Source: Leifsonia shinshuensis (GTDB lineage Bacteria; Actinomycetota; Actinomycetes; Actinomycetales; Microbacteriaceae). From it: a stretch of DNA of 64,000 nt. The stretch covers positions 2,852,001-2,916,000 of the forward strand of contig NZ_JAVDVK010000001.1 of assembly GCF_031456835.1 (NCBI RefSeq), written 5' to 3'. A model generated the notes under the pieces. That model was given only the letters and a program-made list of their open reading frames with translations. It searched no databases and had not been told where the DNA came from. Both the position numbers and the translations under genes were made by a program. Below, in pieces: positions 1 to 9,557 of the stretch; positions within the stretch are counted from its first letter, which is position 1, and every line of letters starts with the position of its first letter.

Positions 1-726
1 CTCGGTGAACCAGTCCCAGGCGAGGTCGATCCAGGTGTCGAACCACTGCTCGTCGGTGCCGGGCTCGACGAAGTACTCGATCTCCATCTGCTCGAACTCG
101 CGGGTGCGGAAGATGAAGTTGCCGGGCGTGATCTCGTTGCGGAACGCCTTGCCGATCTGGCCGATGCCGAACGGCGGCTTCTTGCGCGAGGTCTGCAGCA
201 CCGACGCGAAGTCGGTGAAGATGCCCTGCGCCGTCTCGGGGCGCATGTAGTGCAGGCCGGACTCGTCGTCGACGACGCCGAGGTAGGTCTTCATCAGGCC
301 GGAGAACTGCCGGATCGGCGTCCACTGGCCCACCTTGTCCGGGTGGTCCGGGTCGGGGATGTCGTCGAGGCCGTTCGCCGGCGGGTGGCCGTGCTCGGCC
401 TCGTACGCCTCGAACAGGTGGTCGGCGCGGTAGCGCTTGTGCGTGATCAGCGACTCGGTCAGCGGGTCGCTGAACACCTGGACGTGGCCGGAGGCCTCCC
501 ACACGGCGGTCGGCAGGATGATGGCCGAGTCGAGGCCCACCATGTCGCCGCGGCCGCGCACGAAGGCGTTCCACCACTCGCGCTTGATGTTCTCCTTCAG
601 CTCCACGCCGAGGGGGCCGTAGTCCCACGCCGAGCGGGTGCCGCCGTAGATCTCGCCGGAGGGGAACACGAATCCGCGGTGCTGCGCCAGCGTGATGACG
701 GAATCCAGTCTCGACGGTGCGGCCAT
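1..726 (-). CDS. glyS: glycyl-tRNA synthetase, 5' part (truncated by window edge)
   Basis: Charges tRNA-Gly with glycine in the cytoplasm. The visible 242 codons are the N-terminal part of the alpha2-type class II enzyme. They include the opening [12 protein letters not shown], the stretch [13 protein letters not shown], and motif-2 region residues [16 protein letters not shown] followed by [13 protein letters not shown]. The ATG at 724-726 is preceded by GGGGAG (731-736 on the plus strand as CTCCCC). A -10-like TAGGAT lies further upstream (765-770), implying a leader of about 30 nt. The C-terminal anticodon-binding part lies outside the window. The assignment is secure from these family motifs. 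Confidence 0.95.
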   Translation of the reverse strand, partial: MAAPSRLDSVITLAQHRGFVFPSGEIYGGTRSAWDYGPLGVELKENIKREWWNAFVRGRGDMVGLDSAIILPTAVWEASGHVQVFSDPLTESLITHKRYRADHLFEAYEAEHGHPPANGLDDIPDPDHPDKVGQWTPIRQFSGLMKTYLGVVDDESGLHYMRPETAQGIFTDFASVLQTSRKKPPFGIGQIGKAFRNEITPGNFIFRTREFEQMEIEYFVEPGTDEQWFDTWIDLAWDWFTE

Positions 727-764
727 GGTGCTCCCCTGTGCGATGCGGGTGGTGGGACCCGTCC

Positions 765-770
765 ATCCTA
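765..770 (-). promoter_or_regulatory. candidate -10 box for glyS
   Basis: TAGGAT on the minus strand, 38 nt before the glyS ATG. It fits the actinobacterial TANNNT -10 consensus. No clear -35 is visible, and the leader contains an RBS, unlike most promoters in this window. Confidence 0.4.
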
Positions 771-799
771 CTGAGGATGCGCCCCGGCCCGCCGCCGGG

Positions 800-1423
800 T
801 CACGAGCCGGCGCGGAACTCCTGCTCCAGGATCGCGTACACCGCGGTGTCCGACCACTCGCCCTTGAAGATCTCCGTCTCGCGCAGCAGGGCCTCCTGGC
901 GCATCCCGAGGCGCTCGCAGAGACGCGCGGAGGCGTCGTTGCGGGCGTCGAGCTGCGCGAACACGCGGTGGGCGCCGAGGGTGTCGAAGCACAGCTCGAG
1001 CACGCGCTGCGCGGCCTCGGTCGCGTAGCCACGGCCGTGCACGGCGGGGTGGAAGACCCAGCCCATCTCGAACTTGCCCCAGGTCGCGTTCTTGAGGAAC
1101 AGGCTGATGTCGCCGATCACGCGGCCCACGCCGCCGTCCGGGTCCGCCAGCTCGACCGCGAAGACGATGCCGTCGCCGTTCTCCGCGAGGCGGTTCATCG
1201 CGATGCGCTTGCGTAGGTGCTCGGCCGACTCGTCGTGGTCGTGCACCTCCCAGTAGAGGTAGCGGACGACGTCCTTGAGCTTCTGGTAGGCGTGCACGTC
1301 CTCCAGGTCGCCCGTGTTGAGCGGCCGGAGCAGCAGCCGCTCGGTGCGGAGCTGCTCGGCGGCATACGGGAGGCCGGTGGCGCCATGCGGCGCGACGGCG
1401 GTCGTGGTTGCTTCGTCGCTCAC
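800..1423 (-). CDS. GNAT-family N-acetyltransferase (RimJ/RimL-like)
   Basis: A 207-residue acetyltransferase-3 type GNAT protein, expected to move acetyl from acetyl-CoA to an amine. The substrate is unknown. It opens with the RimJ-like TERLLLRPL segment. It then has the beta4/acetyl-CoA pyrophosphate-binding region [22 protein letters not shown] (R/Q-x-x-G-x-G/A type) and the closing [15 protein letters not shown] typical of RimJ/RimL relatives. It starts with GTG after AAGGAGCGACC and follows hemA by 22 nt on the same strand, so it is probably co-transcribed with hemA. A haem-related role is only guilt by position. Confidence 0.8.
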   Translation of the reverse strand: MSDEATTTAVAPHGATGLPYAAEQLRTERLLLRPLNTGDLEDVHAYQKLKDVVRYLYWEVHDHDESAEHLRKRIAMNRLAENGDGIVFAVELADPDGGVGRVIGDISLFLKNATWGKFEMGWVFHPAVHGRGYATEAAQRVLELCFDTLGAHRVFAQLDARNDASARLCERLGMRQEALLRETEIFKGEWSDTAVYAILEQEFRAGS

Positions 1424-1445
1424 GGTCGCTCCTTACGCGGTCGGT

Positions 1446-2753
1446 TCAGGATGCTGCGGACTCGTCGTCCACGGCGGAGAGTCGGGGGCGGGAGGCGGCT
1501 TCGGCCTCGACGTCGACGCCGAAGAGGGCGGCCACGCCGTCCACGAACGCGGACGCGTCGCCGTTGCGGGCGAGCTCCCGGGCGCGGACGGACGGAGTGT
1601 GCAGCAGCACGCCGGCGAGGTGGCGCAGGGCCGCCTCGGTCTGCTCGCTGCCGTCGCCGCGGCCGCGCGCCCGATCGATCTCGGCGTCCAGCACGTCGAA
1701 CACGTGCTTCCGCAGCGCGACGAGGGCGGGCGTGACAGCCTGCTCCGCGGTCCGCGCGCGGTACTCGGCGGCCGCGGCGTCCACGATGCTGCGTGCGTCG
1801 TCGGCGGCCTGCAGCTCCTTGAGCGGCGCGTGCAGCGTGATGGTCTCGAGGTCGAGGAGTTCGACGCCGAGCAGTTCGGAGACGGCCGGGTCGACGTTGC
1901 GGGGGAGCCCTAAGTCGATGACCAGGCGGCGCTCCAGCGCTCCCGGACGGGTGAGCGCGTCGGCCAGGACGGATCGGGTCAGCACGTAGTCGGTGACCGC
2001 CGAGCAGGTGACGACGAGGTCGCTCTCGGCGAGCGCATCCACCAGGCCGTCGGAGGCGACGGGGAGGATGTCGTGCGAGCGGGCGAACTTCGGCGCACGG
2101 CCGGAGGGGGAGTACACCCGCACGTCGGTCGCTCCGCGGTCGCGGAGGGCGGCCAGGCTGGCGCCCGCGTACTTGCCGGTCCCGACGAGGAGCACCCGGG
2201 TCTGCGACCAGTCGCTGACGCGGCTCTCGGCGAGGTCGAGCGCGAGCCGAACCATCGAGCGGCCGGCCGACATGATCCCTGTACGGTTCTTCACGCCGCG
2301 GGACGTGCGCGAGGCCACCTGGAACACCCGCTCGAGCTCGCTGGTCACCGATCCGGCGGCGCGCGCCGACTCGAGGGCGCGACGCACCTGGCCGGCGATC
2401 TCGCCCTCGCCCACCACGACGGACTCGAGCCCGCTGGTCACGGCGAAGAGGTGCTCGGCGACCGCGTGGTCGCTGTAGACGGCGCTCGCCGCGCGCAGGG
2501 TGTCCGGGTCGATGCCGGCGGCGCTGCTCACCGCGTCCAGCACGGCTTCGGTCGAGACGGCGCGGGCCGCGGGCAGCGGCTCGTCGATCTCGAGGTAGGC
2601 CTCGAACCGGTTGCAGGTCGCGAGCACGACCGAGCCCGAGACGATGTCGCTGTGCTCCGAGAGTGCGGCGGTGATGGCCGGAGCGTGACGCTCGAGCCGT
2701 TCCAGGAGGTCGAAGTCCGCCGTCCGGTGACTCGACGAGAAGCACAGAAGCAC
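1446..2753 (-). CDS. hemA: glutamyl-tRNA reductase
   Basis: First enzyme of C5-pathway haem synthesis: it reduces glutamyl-tRNA-Glu with NADPH to glutamate-1-semialdehyde, which HemL then uses. It has 435 residues, normal for the family. The catalytic Cys is C47 in TCNRFE, and the NADP-binding Rossmann region [10 protein letters not shown] lies near residue 190. The GTG start is 6 nt after a TAGGCT box with no RBS, so the mRNA is probably leaderless. It diverges from hemE across 98 nt, so both ends of the pathway are read from one intergenic region. Confidence 0.96.
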   Translation of the reverse strand: MLLCFSSSHRTADFDLLERLERHAPAITAALSEHSDIVSGSVVLATCNRFEAYLEIDEPLPAARAVSTEAVLDAVSSAAGIDPDTLRAASAVYSDHAVAEHLFAVTSGLESVVVGEGEIAGQVRRALESARAAGSVTSELERVFQVASRTSRGVKNRTGIMSAGRSMVRLALDLAESRVSDWSQTRVLLVGTGKYAGASLAALRDRGATDVRVYSPSGRAPKFARSHDILPVASDGLVDALAESDLVVTCSAVTDYVLTRSVLADALTRPGALERRLVIDLGLPRNVDPAVSELLGVELLDLETITLHAPLKELQAADDARSIVDAAAAEYRARTAEQAVTPALVALRKHVFDVLDAEIDRARGRGDGSEQTEAALRHLAGVLLHTPSVRARELARNGDASAFVDGVAALFGVDVEAEAASRPRLSAVDDESAAS

Positions 2754-2759
2754 GACGAA

Positions 2760-2765
2760 AGCCTA
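2760..2765 (-). promoter_or_regulatory. -10 box of leaderless hemA transcript
   Basis: TAGGCT on the minus strand ends 6 nt before the hemA GTG. With the usual 6-7 nt from -10 to the transcription start, the mRNA would begin at the start codon. Confidence 0.6.
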
Positions 2766-2839
2766 CGCTCGCGTCCGGCCAACCTCGAATCGGCGCCCAG
2801 TCGGCGGTTAGCCCAGCGCGCGCCCAGACACCACCCTGG

Positions 2840-2845
2840 CAGAAT
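2840..2845 (+). promoter_or_regulatory. candidate -10 box of leaderless hemE transcript
   Basis: CAGAAT lies 6 nt before the hemE GTG. It departs from TANNNT at the first base but has the spacing seen at many genes here. There is no Shine-Dalgarno sequence between it and the start. Confidence 0.45.
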
Positions 2846-2851
2846 CGTGGG

Positions 2852-3994
2852 GTGACCTCCCTCCCACCCGAGCATCCCCTCGCCTCCGGGCGCACCCCGA
2901 ACAGCCCGCTCGTCCGCGCCTACCAGGGCGACCGGCCGGAGGTGACCCCGGTCTGGTTCATGCGGCAGGCCGGGCGTTCGCTCCCCGAGTACCGCGAGCT
3001 GCGGGTCGGCACCCGCATGCTCGACGCCTGCCTCGATCCGGCGATGGCGAGCGAGATCACGCTGCAGCCGGTCCGCCGGCACGGGGTGGATGCGGGCATC
3101 TTCTTCAGCGACATCGTCGTGCCGCTGAAGCTCGCAGGCGTCGACGTGGAGATCCAGCCGGGCAAGGGCCCGGTCTTCGCGCAGGCCGTGCGCACGGCGG
3201 AGGACGTCGACCGGCTGACCGCCGTCGACCCCGCCGCCCTCGGCGCCGACGTCTTCACGCCCATCCAGGAGGCCGTGCGGCTGACCATCGCGGAGCTGGA
3301 CGAGACGCCGCTCATCGGCTTCGCCGGAGCGCCGTTCACCCTGGCGGCGTACCTGGTCGAGGGTGGTCCGTCGAAGGACCACATCCGGGCTCGTACCCTC
3401 ATGCACGCCGACCCGGAGGCGTGGGCGCGGCTCATGGCCTGGACGGCCGACATCTCGGGCGCCTTCCTGCGCGCCCAGGTGCTCGCCGGCGCCAGCGCGG
3501 CGCAGCTGTTCGACTCGTGGGCCGGATCCCTGTCGTTGCACGACTACGTCACGCATGTCGCGCCTGCGTCCGCGCGGGCCCTGTCGCACGTGCGCGACCT
3601 CACCTACGAGGTGGCCGGCGCCGCTGCGGAGGAGGGCGGCGTCGCCGAGGCCGAGGTTCGGAACGTGCCGCTGGTGCACTTCGGCGTCGGGACCGGAGAG
3701 CTGCTGAAGGCGATGCACGAGGCCGGGGCCGACACCGTCGGTGTCGACTACCGCATCCCGCTCGACGAGGCCAGCCGGCGGCTGGGTCATGTCGTTCCGG
3801 TGCAGGGCAACGTCGACCCGGCGATGCTCGACGCCCCCTGGCCGGTGCTCGAGGCCCACGTCCGCGACGTGCTCGACCGCGGACGCGAGGCCCCGTCGCA
3901 CGTGCTCAACCTCGGCCACGGCGTGCCGCCGGAGACCGACCCGGCCGTGCTGACCCGGGTCGTCGAGCTGGTCCACGGGTGGCGCCCGGAATGA
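2852..3994 (+). CDS. hemE: uroporphyrinogen decarboxylase
   Basis: Converts uroporphyrinogen III to coproporphyrinogen III by removing four acetate carboxyls; cytoplasmic. It has 380 residues. The N-terminal signature [16 protein letters not shown] is at residues 33-48 (substrate-anchoring Arg residues), followed by FSDIVVPLK and [17 protein letters not shown], and [12 protein letters not shown] near the C-terminus. It is the first gene of the rightward haem operon. Its TGA overlaps the ATG of the next gene (ATGA), indicating translational coupling. Confidence 0.97.
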   Translation: MTSLPPEHPLASGRTPNSPLVRAYQGDRPEVTPVWFMRQAGRSLPEYRELRVGTRMLDACLDPAMASEITLQPVRRHGVDAGIFFSDIVVPLKLAGVDVEIQPGKGPVFAQAVRTAEDVDRLTAVDPAALGADVFTPIQEAVRLTIAELDETPLIGFAGAPFTLAAYLVEGGPSKDHIRARTLMHADPEAWARLMAWTADISGAFLRAQVLAGASAAQLFDSWAGSLSLHDYVTHVAPASARALSHVRDLTYEVAGAAAEEGGVAEAEVRNVPLVHFGVGTGELLKAMHEAGADTVGVDYRIPLDEASRRLGHVVPVQGNVDPAMLDAPWPVLEAHVRDVLDRGREAPSHVLNLGHGVPPETDPAVLTRVVELVHGWRPE

Positions 3995-5595
3995 GCGACG
4001 TGCCCGATCTCCCGGGCGACGGCCCGGTGACCGAGGACGAGGTCGGCGAGGAGCTCCGCCATGTGGTGGAGGCGCCGCCGACGCGCATCGTCGTGGTCGG
4101 CGGGGGAGTGGCGGGTCTGGTGGTCGCGCGCGAGTGCGCACGTCCCGGGTTCGAGGTCGCGCTGCTGGAGGCGTCGGGCCGGGTCGGCGGCAGCGTCGCA
4201 CCTCTGTCCCTCGGTGGGATGGTCGTGGACGCGGGCGCGGAGAGCTTCGCCACCCGCGGCGGTCACGTCGCCGAGCTGCTGCACGACCTCGGCCTGGACG
4301 ACGACGTTGTCCAGCCGAACCCGTCTGGCGCCTGGGTGCGTCACGGCTCGCGCTCCGTCCCGCTTCCCAAGGCCGGACTGCTCGGCATCCCGAGTTCCCC
4401 GCTCGCGACGGATGTCGCGGCGGCGATCGGGTGGGGCGGCGCGTTCCGCGCGTACCTCGACCGGCTCATGCCGGTGCTCAAGATCGGGCAGGAGCGGAGT
4501 CTCGGCACCCTCGTGCGCAAGCGGATGGGACGGAAGGTCCTCGACCTGCTGGTCGCCCCGGTCGCGACCGGCGTGTACTCGGCATCGCCCGACGACCTCG
4601 ACATCGACGTGGTCGCACCCGGCCTGAATGCGGCGCTGACCCGGCTCGGCTCGCTCTCGGGAGCGGTCGGTGAGCTGCGGTCCGCCTCCAAGGCCGGAAG
4701 CGCGGTCGGCGGCATCCGGGGTGGGATGTGGCGGCTGCCGGAGGCGCTCGTCGCCGACATCGAGGCGCGGGGCGGGATCGTGAGGACGGACTCGCCGGTC
4801 GCCTCCATCCGCCCGTGGAGCGTCGCGCCGGAGGCTGAGGCAGCAGACGTCAGCGAGGATGCCGAGGCGCGCCCCGCGCGCTGGCTCCTCACCCTGCGCG
4901 ACGGCACGCAGCTTCCGGCCGACGCCGTGGTGCTCGCCTCACCGGCCGACGCCTCGCTGGAGCTGCTCGCCGGGCTCGGGGATGAGCTCGCCGCACTGCG
5001 CGCGCTCGACTGGCCCCCCGCGTCGAGCGTCGAGCTCGTGACCCTTGTCATCGACGACGCCCGGCTCGCGACAAGCCCGGTCGGCACGGGGGTGCTCGTG
5101 GCGGACGTTCCGGGCACGGACGTCCGCGCCAAGGCCATGACGCACTCCAGCGCGAAGTGGGCCTGGGTCGCGGAGGCCGCCGGCCCCGGCCGCCACGTGG
5201 TGCGCCTCTCCTACGGCCGCGCCGGACGCACCGACGGGACGTCGACCCTGTCGGACGCCGAACTCCGGGCGATCGCCATCGCCGACGCGGCGCGGCTGCT
5301 CAATATTCCGTTCGCGGAATCCGCCGTTAGGGCATTCGCCCGCACCCCCTGGACGAACGCCCTGCCGTATGCGACAGTGGGGCAGCGGGAACGCATCGAG
5401 CGCGTCCGCTCCGAGGTCGACGGCGTCGAGGGTCTCGAGGTCACCGGGTCCTGGCTGACCGGAACGGGCCTCGCCTCCGTCATCCCGGATGCTCGCCGCA
5501 CGGCCGAGCGGGCACGAGGTCTACGGTGGAAAGCCCTGACGGAGGCCTTGCAGGCCGACGGCGGGACGGAACACGGACCGACGGACACGGAATAG
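3991..5595 (+). CDS. hemY: coproporphyrinogen III/protoporphyrinogen oxidase (HemY/CgoX family)
   Basis: FAD enzyme that oxidises coproporphyrinogen III to coproporphyrin III in the Gram-positive coproporphyrin-dependent haem route; this role is inferred from the presence of HemQ. It has 534 residues. The dinucleotide-binding motif [14 protein letters not shown] is at 33-46, followed by EASGRVGGS and [17 protein letters not shown]. The C-terminal FAD-binding segment reads [19 protein letters not shown]. The ATG is chosen because it gives the 4-nt ATGA overlap with hemE and restores a normal N-terminus; the open frame runs much further upstream inside hemE. Confidence 0.93.
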   Translation: MSDVPDLPGDGPVTEDEVGEELRHVVEAPPTRIVVVGGGVAGLVVARECARPGFEVALLEASGRVGGSVAPLSLGGMVVDAGAESFATRGGHVAELLHDLGLDDDVVQPNPSGAWVRHGSRSVPLPKAGLLGIPSSPLATDVAAAIGWGGAFRAYLDRLMPVLKIGQERSLGTLVRKRMGRKVLDLLVAPVATGVYSASPDDLDIDVVAPGLNAALTRLGSLSGAVGELRSASKAGSAVGGIRGGMWRLPEALVADIEARGGIVRTDSPVASIRPWSVAPEAEAADVSEDAEARPARWLLTLRDGTQLPADAVVLASPADASLELLAGLGDELAALRALDWPPASSVELVTLVIDDARLATSPVGTGVLVADVPGTDVRAKAMTHSSAKWAWVAEAAGPGRHVVRLSYGRAGRTDGTSTLSDAELRAIAIADAARLLNIPFAESAVRAFARTPWTNALPYATVGQRERIERVRSEVDGVEGLEVTGSWLTGTGLASVIPDARRTAERARGLRWKALTEALQADGGTEHGPTDTE

Positions 5596-5604
5596 GGAGA
5601 CGGA

Positions 5605-5925
5605 ATGCGCGGCAAGATCCTCTTCATCACCGGAGCGGCGGTGGGCTACGTGCTCGGCGCGCGTGCCGGTCGCCAACGCTACGAGCAGCTGAAGGCCGCG
5701 GCCGCGAAGGTCTGGGAGTCGCCGGGAGTGCAGAAGCAGGTGCACTCGGTCGAGGACTTCGTCGCCGACAAGGTGGGAGAGTTCCCCGAGACCGTCTACG
5801 TGACGATCAAGAAGTTCGTGGTGCGCGCCAACGAGCGCCGCCGCGAGGCGCGGGCCCCCTACCCGTCGCCGGCCGCCGAGGCGGCCATCCGGGCCGCAGA
5901 CGGCTCAGGCCCGTCGGCCTCCTGA
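5605..5925 (+). CDS. small YtxH-like envelope protein
   Basis: A 106-residue protein with one short N-terminal hydrophobic segment (about residues 4-18, ILFITGAAVGYVLGARAG). A charged helical region that could form an amphipathic coil follows, with a basic stretch ANERRREAR near residue 80. The GYVLGARAGRQRYEQL block is typical of actinobacterial YtxH-type proteins, whose function is unknown. It lies 9 nt after hemY and is preceded by GGGAG, so it belongs to the haem operon. It is the first of three small envelope proteins inserted between hemY and hemQ. Confidence 0.8.
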   Translation: MRGKILFITGAAVGYVLGARAGRQRYEQLKAAAAKVWESPGVQKQVHSVEDFVADKVGEFPETVYVTIKKFVVRANERRREARAPYPSPAAEAAIRAADGSGPSAS

Positions 5926-5960
5926 CGGAGTACTGTACGGAAGCGACGAGGGGAGACGCG

Positions 5961-6380
5961 ATGACCGACCCGGTACGGCCCGAGAGTGCGCGCACGAAGT
6001 CTCTGGGGCAGCTGGTCTCCGACCTGCCGCGACAGCTCGTCGGGCTGCTGAAGGCGGAGCTCGCCCATCTGAAGGCGGAGTTCGCCGAGAAGGCCAAATA
6101 TGCCGGGGTCGGCATAGGGCTGCTCATCGGTGCCGCGCTGCTCGCGTTCTACGCGCTCGGCGCGCTGATCGCCGCGGCCATCCTGGGGATCGCGGTCGCG
6201 CTCCCCGCGTGGGCGGCCGCGCTGATCGTGTTCGGCGCGCTGATTGTGATCGCCGTCGTGCTCGCGCTCATCGGCATCCGCTCGTTCAAGAAGATGGACG
6301 GCCTTGCTCCGTCGCAGACCATCGACAGCATCAAAGAGGACGCGGACGCGCTGAAGGGGCTGGGCAAGTATGACAACTGA
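5961..6380 (+). CDS. holin-superfamily 3_6 (Actino_LSP-like) integral membrane protein
   Basis: A 139-residue protein with a charged amphipathic N-terminal half (LVSDLPRQLVGLLKAELAHLKAEF), two strong membrane segments (about residues 50-78 and 83-108) and a polar tail. This layout matches the putative Actinobacteriota holin family (Phage_holin_3_6). These are chromosomal membrane proteins of unknown role; the phage name is historical and no phage genes surround it. The ATG follows AGGGGAGACGCG. Its 3' end overlaps the next gene by 11 nt. A TACTGT box at about 5932 could be an internal promoter. Confidence 0.82.
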   Translation: MTDPVRPESARTKSLGQLVSDLPRQLVGLLKAELAHLKAEFAEKAKYAGVGIGLLIGAALLAFYALGALIAAAILGIAVALPAWAAALIVFGALIVIAVVLALIGIRSFKKMDGLAPSQTIDSIKEDADALKGLGKYDN

Positions 6381-6585
6381 CCGCAGCGACGTCGACCGGG
6401 CGCGCGCCGAGCTGGCCGCGACCGTGGACGCGATCGAGTACAAGCTGAACGTGCCCAAGCGGGCGAGCGAGCGCATCCAGCGCCTCCGCAAGGACAACCC
6501 GGCCGCTCTCGCGGGGCTCGCGGTCGGAGCCGCTGTCGCGGTGGCGGGCGCGGTCTGGGGCATCGTGGTCCTCGTCCGACGGTGA
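6370..6585 (+). CDS. DUF3618 small membrane protein
   Basis: A 71-residue protein. The N-terminal half has the DUF3618 pattern DRARAELAATVDAIEYKLNVP, and a single membrane segment follows at about 46-67 (LAGLAVGAAVAVAGAVWGIV). The C-terminus VRR is basic. DUF3618 proteins commonly lie beside the holin-type and YtxH-type proteins in actinobacteria, which suggests a three-protein envelope module. Function is unknown. It starts inside the 3' end of the preceding gene, a sign of coupled translation. Confidence 0.85.
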   Translation: MTTDRSDVDRARAELAATVDAIEYKLNVPKRASERIQRLRKDNPAALAGLAVGAAVAVAGAVWGIVVLVRR

Positions 6586-6628
6586 GCGCCGGCACGTTTT
6601 TGGCCTTCCCAGGTTTCGGAGGGAGACT

Positions 6629-7366
6629 GTGGGTATGAGTACCCCGGCTGCCGTTCCGGCAGAGTCGTCCGCCCCCGACACCCCCGACGAGAACCCGACC
6701 GGCTTCACCCTCTGGGCCGTGCTGCGCCGTGACCCGGCGCGCCCCGACGACCTCGACGGCACGGATGTGCCGACCTTCGTCGACGAGCTCGAAGGCGTCA
6801 TCGCCGACATCGAGCTGCAGGGGGTGACCACTCGCGGGCTCTACGACGTCTCCGGTCTCCGCGCCGACGCCGATCTGATGATCTGGCTGCACGGTCCCGA
6901 GGCCGAGACCCTGCAGTGGGGACTCCGTCAGCTGCGCCGCACGCGCCTCCTGAAGAGCCTGCTCCCGACGTGGAACGCGATGGGCGTGCACCGCGACGCC
7001 GAGTTCAACAAGTCCCACGTCCCCGGCTTCCTCCGCAGCAAGGAGGCGCGCAACTGGCTGTGCGTCTACCCCTTCGTGCGCAGCTATGAGTGGTACCTGC
7101 TGCCCGACGAGGAGCGCGGCAAGATGCTCGCCGAGCACGGCAGGAAGGGCGCCGCGTTCCGCTCGGTGCTCGCCAACACGGTCGCCTCGTTCGCCCTCGG
7201 CGACTACGAGTGGATCCTGCCGATGGAGGCCGACGAGCTCACCGACCTCGTCGACATGATGCGCGAGCTCCGCTACACGGAGGCCCGCCGCCACGTGCGC
7301 GAAGAGGTCCCGTTCTTCACCGGCCGCCGCATCGAGGCGGCCGAGGTCGTGGAGGTCCTCCAGTGA
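6629..7366 (+). CDS. hemQ: coproheme decarboxylase HemQ/ChdC
   Basis: Last step of the coproporphyrin-dependent route: H2O2-driven oxidative decarboxylation of coproheme to haem b. The fold is that of chlorite dismutases, but it lacks their role. It has 245 residues counted from the GTG. Likely key residues are Tyr147 in VYPFVRSYEWY (radical tyrosine) and His170 in EHGRKG (proximal haem ligand); these are inferred by family comparison. GGAGGG at 6618-6623 is 5 nt from this GTG and 11 nt from an ATG at 6635, so the start is uncertain by two codons. Its TGA overlaps the GTG of hemH. Confidence 0.93.
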   Translation: MGMSTPAAVPAESSAPDTPDENPTGFTLWAVLRRDPARPDDLDGTDVPTFVDELEGVIADIELQGVTTRGLYDVSGLRADADLMIWLHGPEAETLQWGLRQLRRTRLLKSLLPTWNAMGVHRDAEFNKSHVPGFLRSKEARNWLCVYPFVRSYEWYLLPDEERGKMLAEHGRKGAAFRSVLANTVASFALGDYEWILPMEADELTDLVDMMRELRYTEARRHVREEVPFFTGRRIEAAEVVEVLQ

Positions 7367-8559
7367 CCGACGCGCAGACCCCTGACGCCCAGCCCACCCA
7401 GCGGGTGCTGGGCGCCACCCCCGCGGCGGCATCCGGCCCGGAGCACGTCACCGAGCCGACCGCCTACGACGCCATCCTGCTCGCGGGATTCGGCGGCCCG
7501 GAGGGCCAGGACGACGTCATCCCGTTCCTCCGAAACGTCACCCGCGGGCGCGGCATCCCGGAGGAGCGCCTGGAGGAGGTCGCGCACCACTACCGCCACT
7601 TCGGCGGCGTGAGCCCGATCAACGACCAGAACCGCGAGCTGAAGGCGGCCCTGGAGGGGGAGCTCGCCGAGCGCGGCATCGACCTGCCGGTGCTCTGGGG
7701 CAACCGCAACTGGGACCCGTACCTGGCGGACGCCCTGCGTGAGGCCGACGAGCGCGGGTTCACCAAGCTCATCGCCATCGCGACCAGCGCCTACTCGTCC
7801 TACTCGAGCTGCCGCCAGTACCGCGAGGACTTCGCGGCCGCGCTGGAGTCGACGGGCCTGGAGGGGCGCATCCAGATCGACAAGGTGCGCCAGTTCTTCG
7901 ACCACCCGGGCTTCGTGGAGCCGTTCATCGAGGGCGTCCGCACAGCGATCGACGAGCTGCAGCAGAAGCTGCCGGGCCTCGACCCCGCGACCGAGGTGCG
8001 CATCCTGTACTCGACGCACTCCATCCCCTCCACCGACGCGGCCAAGTCCGGACCCGCGTCGCGCGGCTTCGGCGAGGGCGGCGCGTACGCCGCGCAGCAC
8101 CTCGCGGTCGCCGAGGTCGTCACGCAGGCCGCGACCGGCGGCACCGTCGAGTGGGATCTGGTCTACCAGTCCCGCTCCGGCCCGCCGTCGATGCCGTGGC
8201 TGGAGCCCGACATCAACGACCGGATCGCCGAGCTTCCCGCGCTGGGCGTGAAGGCCGTCGTCATCGTGCCGCTCGGCTTCGTGAGCGACCACATGGAGGT
8301 GCTCTGGGACCTCGACAACGAGGCCATGGAGACCAGCGACGAGAACGGCCTGGTCGCCGTCCGCGTCCCGACCCCCGGCACCCACCACGCCTACGTGAAG
8401 GGCCTCGTCGACCTGGTGCTGGAGCGGCGCGACGCCGTCCCGGCCGACCAGCGCCCGGCCGTCACCGCGCTCGGCCCCTGGTACGACGTGTGCCGTCCGG
8501 GATGCTGCGAGAACGTCCGGCTCGGCTTCAAGCCGGCCGCTGCGGGACTGGCGCCGTGA
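7363..8559 (+). CDS. hemH: coproporphyrin ferrochelatase
   Basis: Inserts Fe2+ into coproporphyrin III to give coproheme, the substrate of the neighbouring HemQ. It has 398 residues. Visible features are AILLAGFGGPEG near the N-terminus, the YSTHSIPS segment with the conserved His, and WDLVYQSRSGPPSMPWLEPD. Cys150 (YSSCRQY) and a C-terminal cluster Cys377/381/382 (VCRPGCCEN) suggest a [2Fe-2S] cluster like that of other actinobacterial ferrochelatases. The spacing differs from the M. tuberculosis pattern as I remember it. The GTG start gives a GTGA overlap with hemQ. Confidence 0.94.
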   Translation: MTDAQTPDAQPTQRVLGATPAAASGPEHVTEPTAYDAILLAGFGGPEGQDDVIPFLRNVTRGRGIPEERLEEVAHHYRHFGGVSPINDQNRELKAALEGELAERGIDLPVLWGNRNWDPYLADALREADERGFTKLIAIATSAYSSYSSCRQYREDFAAALESTGLEGRIQIDKVRQFFDHPGFVEPFIEGVRTAIDELQQKLPGLDPATEVRILYSTHSIPSTDAAKSGPASRGFGEGGAYAAQHLAVAEVVTQAATGGTVEWDLVYQSRSGPPSMPWLEPDINDRIAELPALGVKAVVIVPLGFVSDHMEVLWDLDNEAMETSDENGLVAVRVPTPGTHHAYVKGLVDLVLERRDAVPADQRPAVTALGPWYDVCRPGCCENVRLGFKPAAAGLAP

Positions 8560-9557
8560 CCGGGACCGTGACGAGGGTCGACGGCGCGGCCGAGCGCCGC
8601 GACGGCGTGCTGCGCATCGGCACGCGCGGCAGCGCCCTGGCGGTCGCGCAGACGACCGCGGTCGCCCAGTCGATCGCCCGTGCCACGGGCGCCGACGTCG
8701 AGCTCGTCACGGTGACGACGCAGGGCGACACCTCGCGGGAATCGCTGGCGCAGCTGGGCGGCACCGGGGTGTTCGCGACGGCGTTGCGGGATGCGCTGAG
8801 CGCCGGGCACGTGGACCTGGTCGTGCACTCGCTCAAGGACCTGCCGACCGCGCCCGCTCCCGGGCTCGTGATCGGCGCCATCCCGAAGCGTGCGGACGCG
8901 CGCGACACCCTGTGCGCCCGGGACGGCCTCACGCTGGAGACGCTCCCGGAGGGAGCACGCGTCGGCACGGGATCTCCGCGTCGCGTCGCCCAGCTCAAGG
9001 CGCAGCGCCCGGACCTCGACATCGTGGACCTCCGCGGCAACGTCGACACCCGCCTCGGGATGGTCGCGTCCGGTGAGCTGGACGCGGTGGTGCTCGCCGC
9101 CGCCGGTCTCAGCCGGCTGGGCCGCCTCGACGCGGTGACCGACTACTTCTCGCTGTCGCTCATGCCGACCGCACCCGGCCAGGGCGCCCTCGCCCTCGAA
9201 GTGCGCGCCGGGGATGAGAAGGGCCGCGGCCCGATCGCCCGGGCCCTCTCGGCGGTCGACCACGTCACGAGCCACGCCTCGGTCGTCGCCGAGCGGATCG
9301 TGCTCGCCGGACTCGAGGCAGGATGCGCCGCCCCGATCGGCGCCACCGCGCTCGTCGACGACGGCCTCCTCTTCCTCACCGCGACCGTGTACCGGCCCGA
9401 CGGCTCCGAGCACCTGACCGCCTCCCATGCCGCGACGCCCGACTCGCTCGGCGCCGCCCACCTCGTCGAGGCCGCCCACGACGTCGGCGATCGCGTCGTC
9501 GCCGAGCTGCTCGGCGCGGGCGCCGCCGACCTGGCGCCGCTGGGGAGCTCGCGATGA
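8556..9557 (+). CDS. hemC: porphobilinogen deaminase (hydroxymethylbilane synthase)
   Basis: Polymerises four porphobilinogens to hydroxymethylbilane. It has 333 residues. It contains RIGTRGSALAVAQT near residue 20, VHSLKDLPT, VGTGSPRRVAQL, and LEAGCAAPIG with the dipyrromethane cofactor Cys257. The GTG start overlaps the hemH stop (GTGA). Its own stop overlaps the hemD ATG, so hemQ-H-C-D are translationally coupled. Confidence 0.96.
   Translation: MTGTVTRVDGAAERRDGVLRIGTRGSALAVAQTTAVAQSIARATGADVELVTVTTQGDTSRESLAQLGGTGVFATALRDALSAGHVDLVVHSLKDLPTAPAPGLVIGAIPKRADARDTLCARDGLTLETLPEGARVGTGSPRRVAQLKAQRPDLDIVDLRGNVDTRLGMVASGELDAVVLAAAGLSRLGRLDAVTDYFSLSLMPTAPGQGALALEVRAGDEKGRGPIARALSAVDHVTSHASVVAERIVLAGLEAGCAAPIGATALVDDGLLFLTATVYRPDGSEHLTASHAATPDSLGAAHLVEAAHDVGDRVVAELLGAGAADLAPLGSSR

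Noticed and set aside
5961..6380. Holin-family match as a sign of prophage
   Set aside because: It lies inside a haem operon beside DUF3618 and YtxH-like genes. There are no integrase, terminase, capsid or attachment sites in the window.
6629..7366. Chlorite dismutase
   Set aside because: The fold is shared, but the gene sits between hemY and hemH in a coproporphyrin-type haem operon, so HemQ/ChdC is the correct call.
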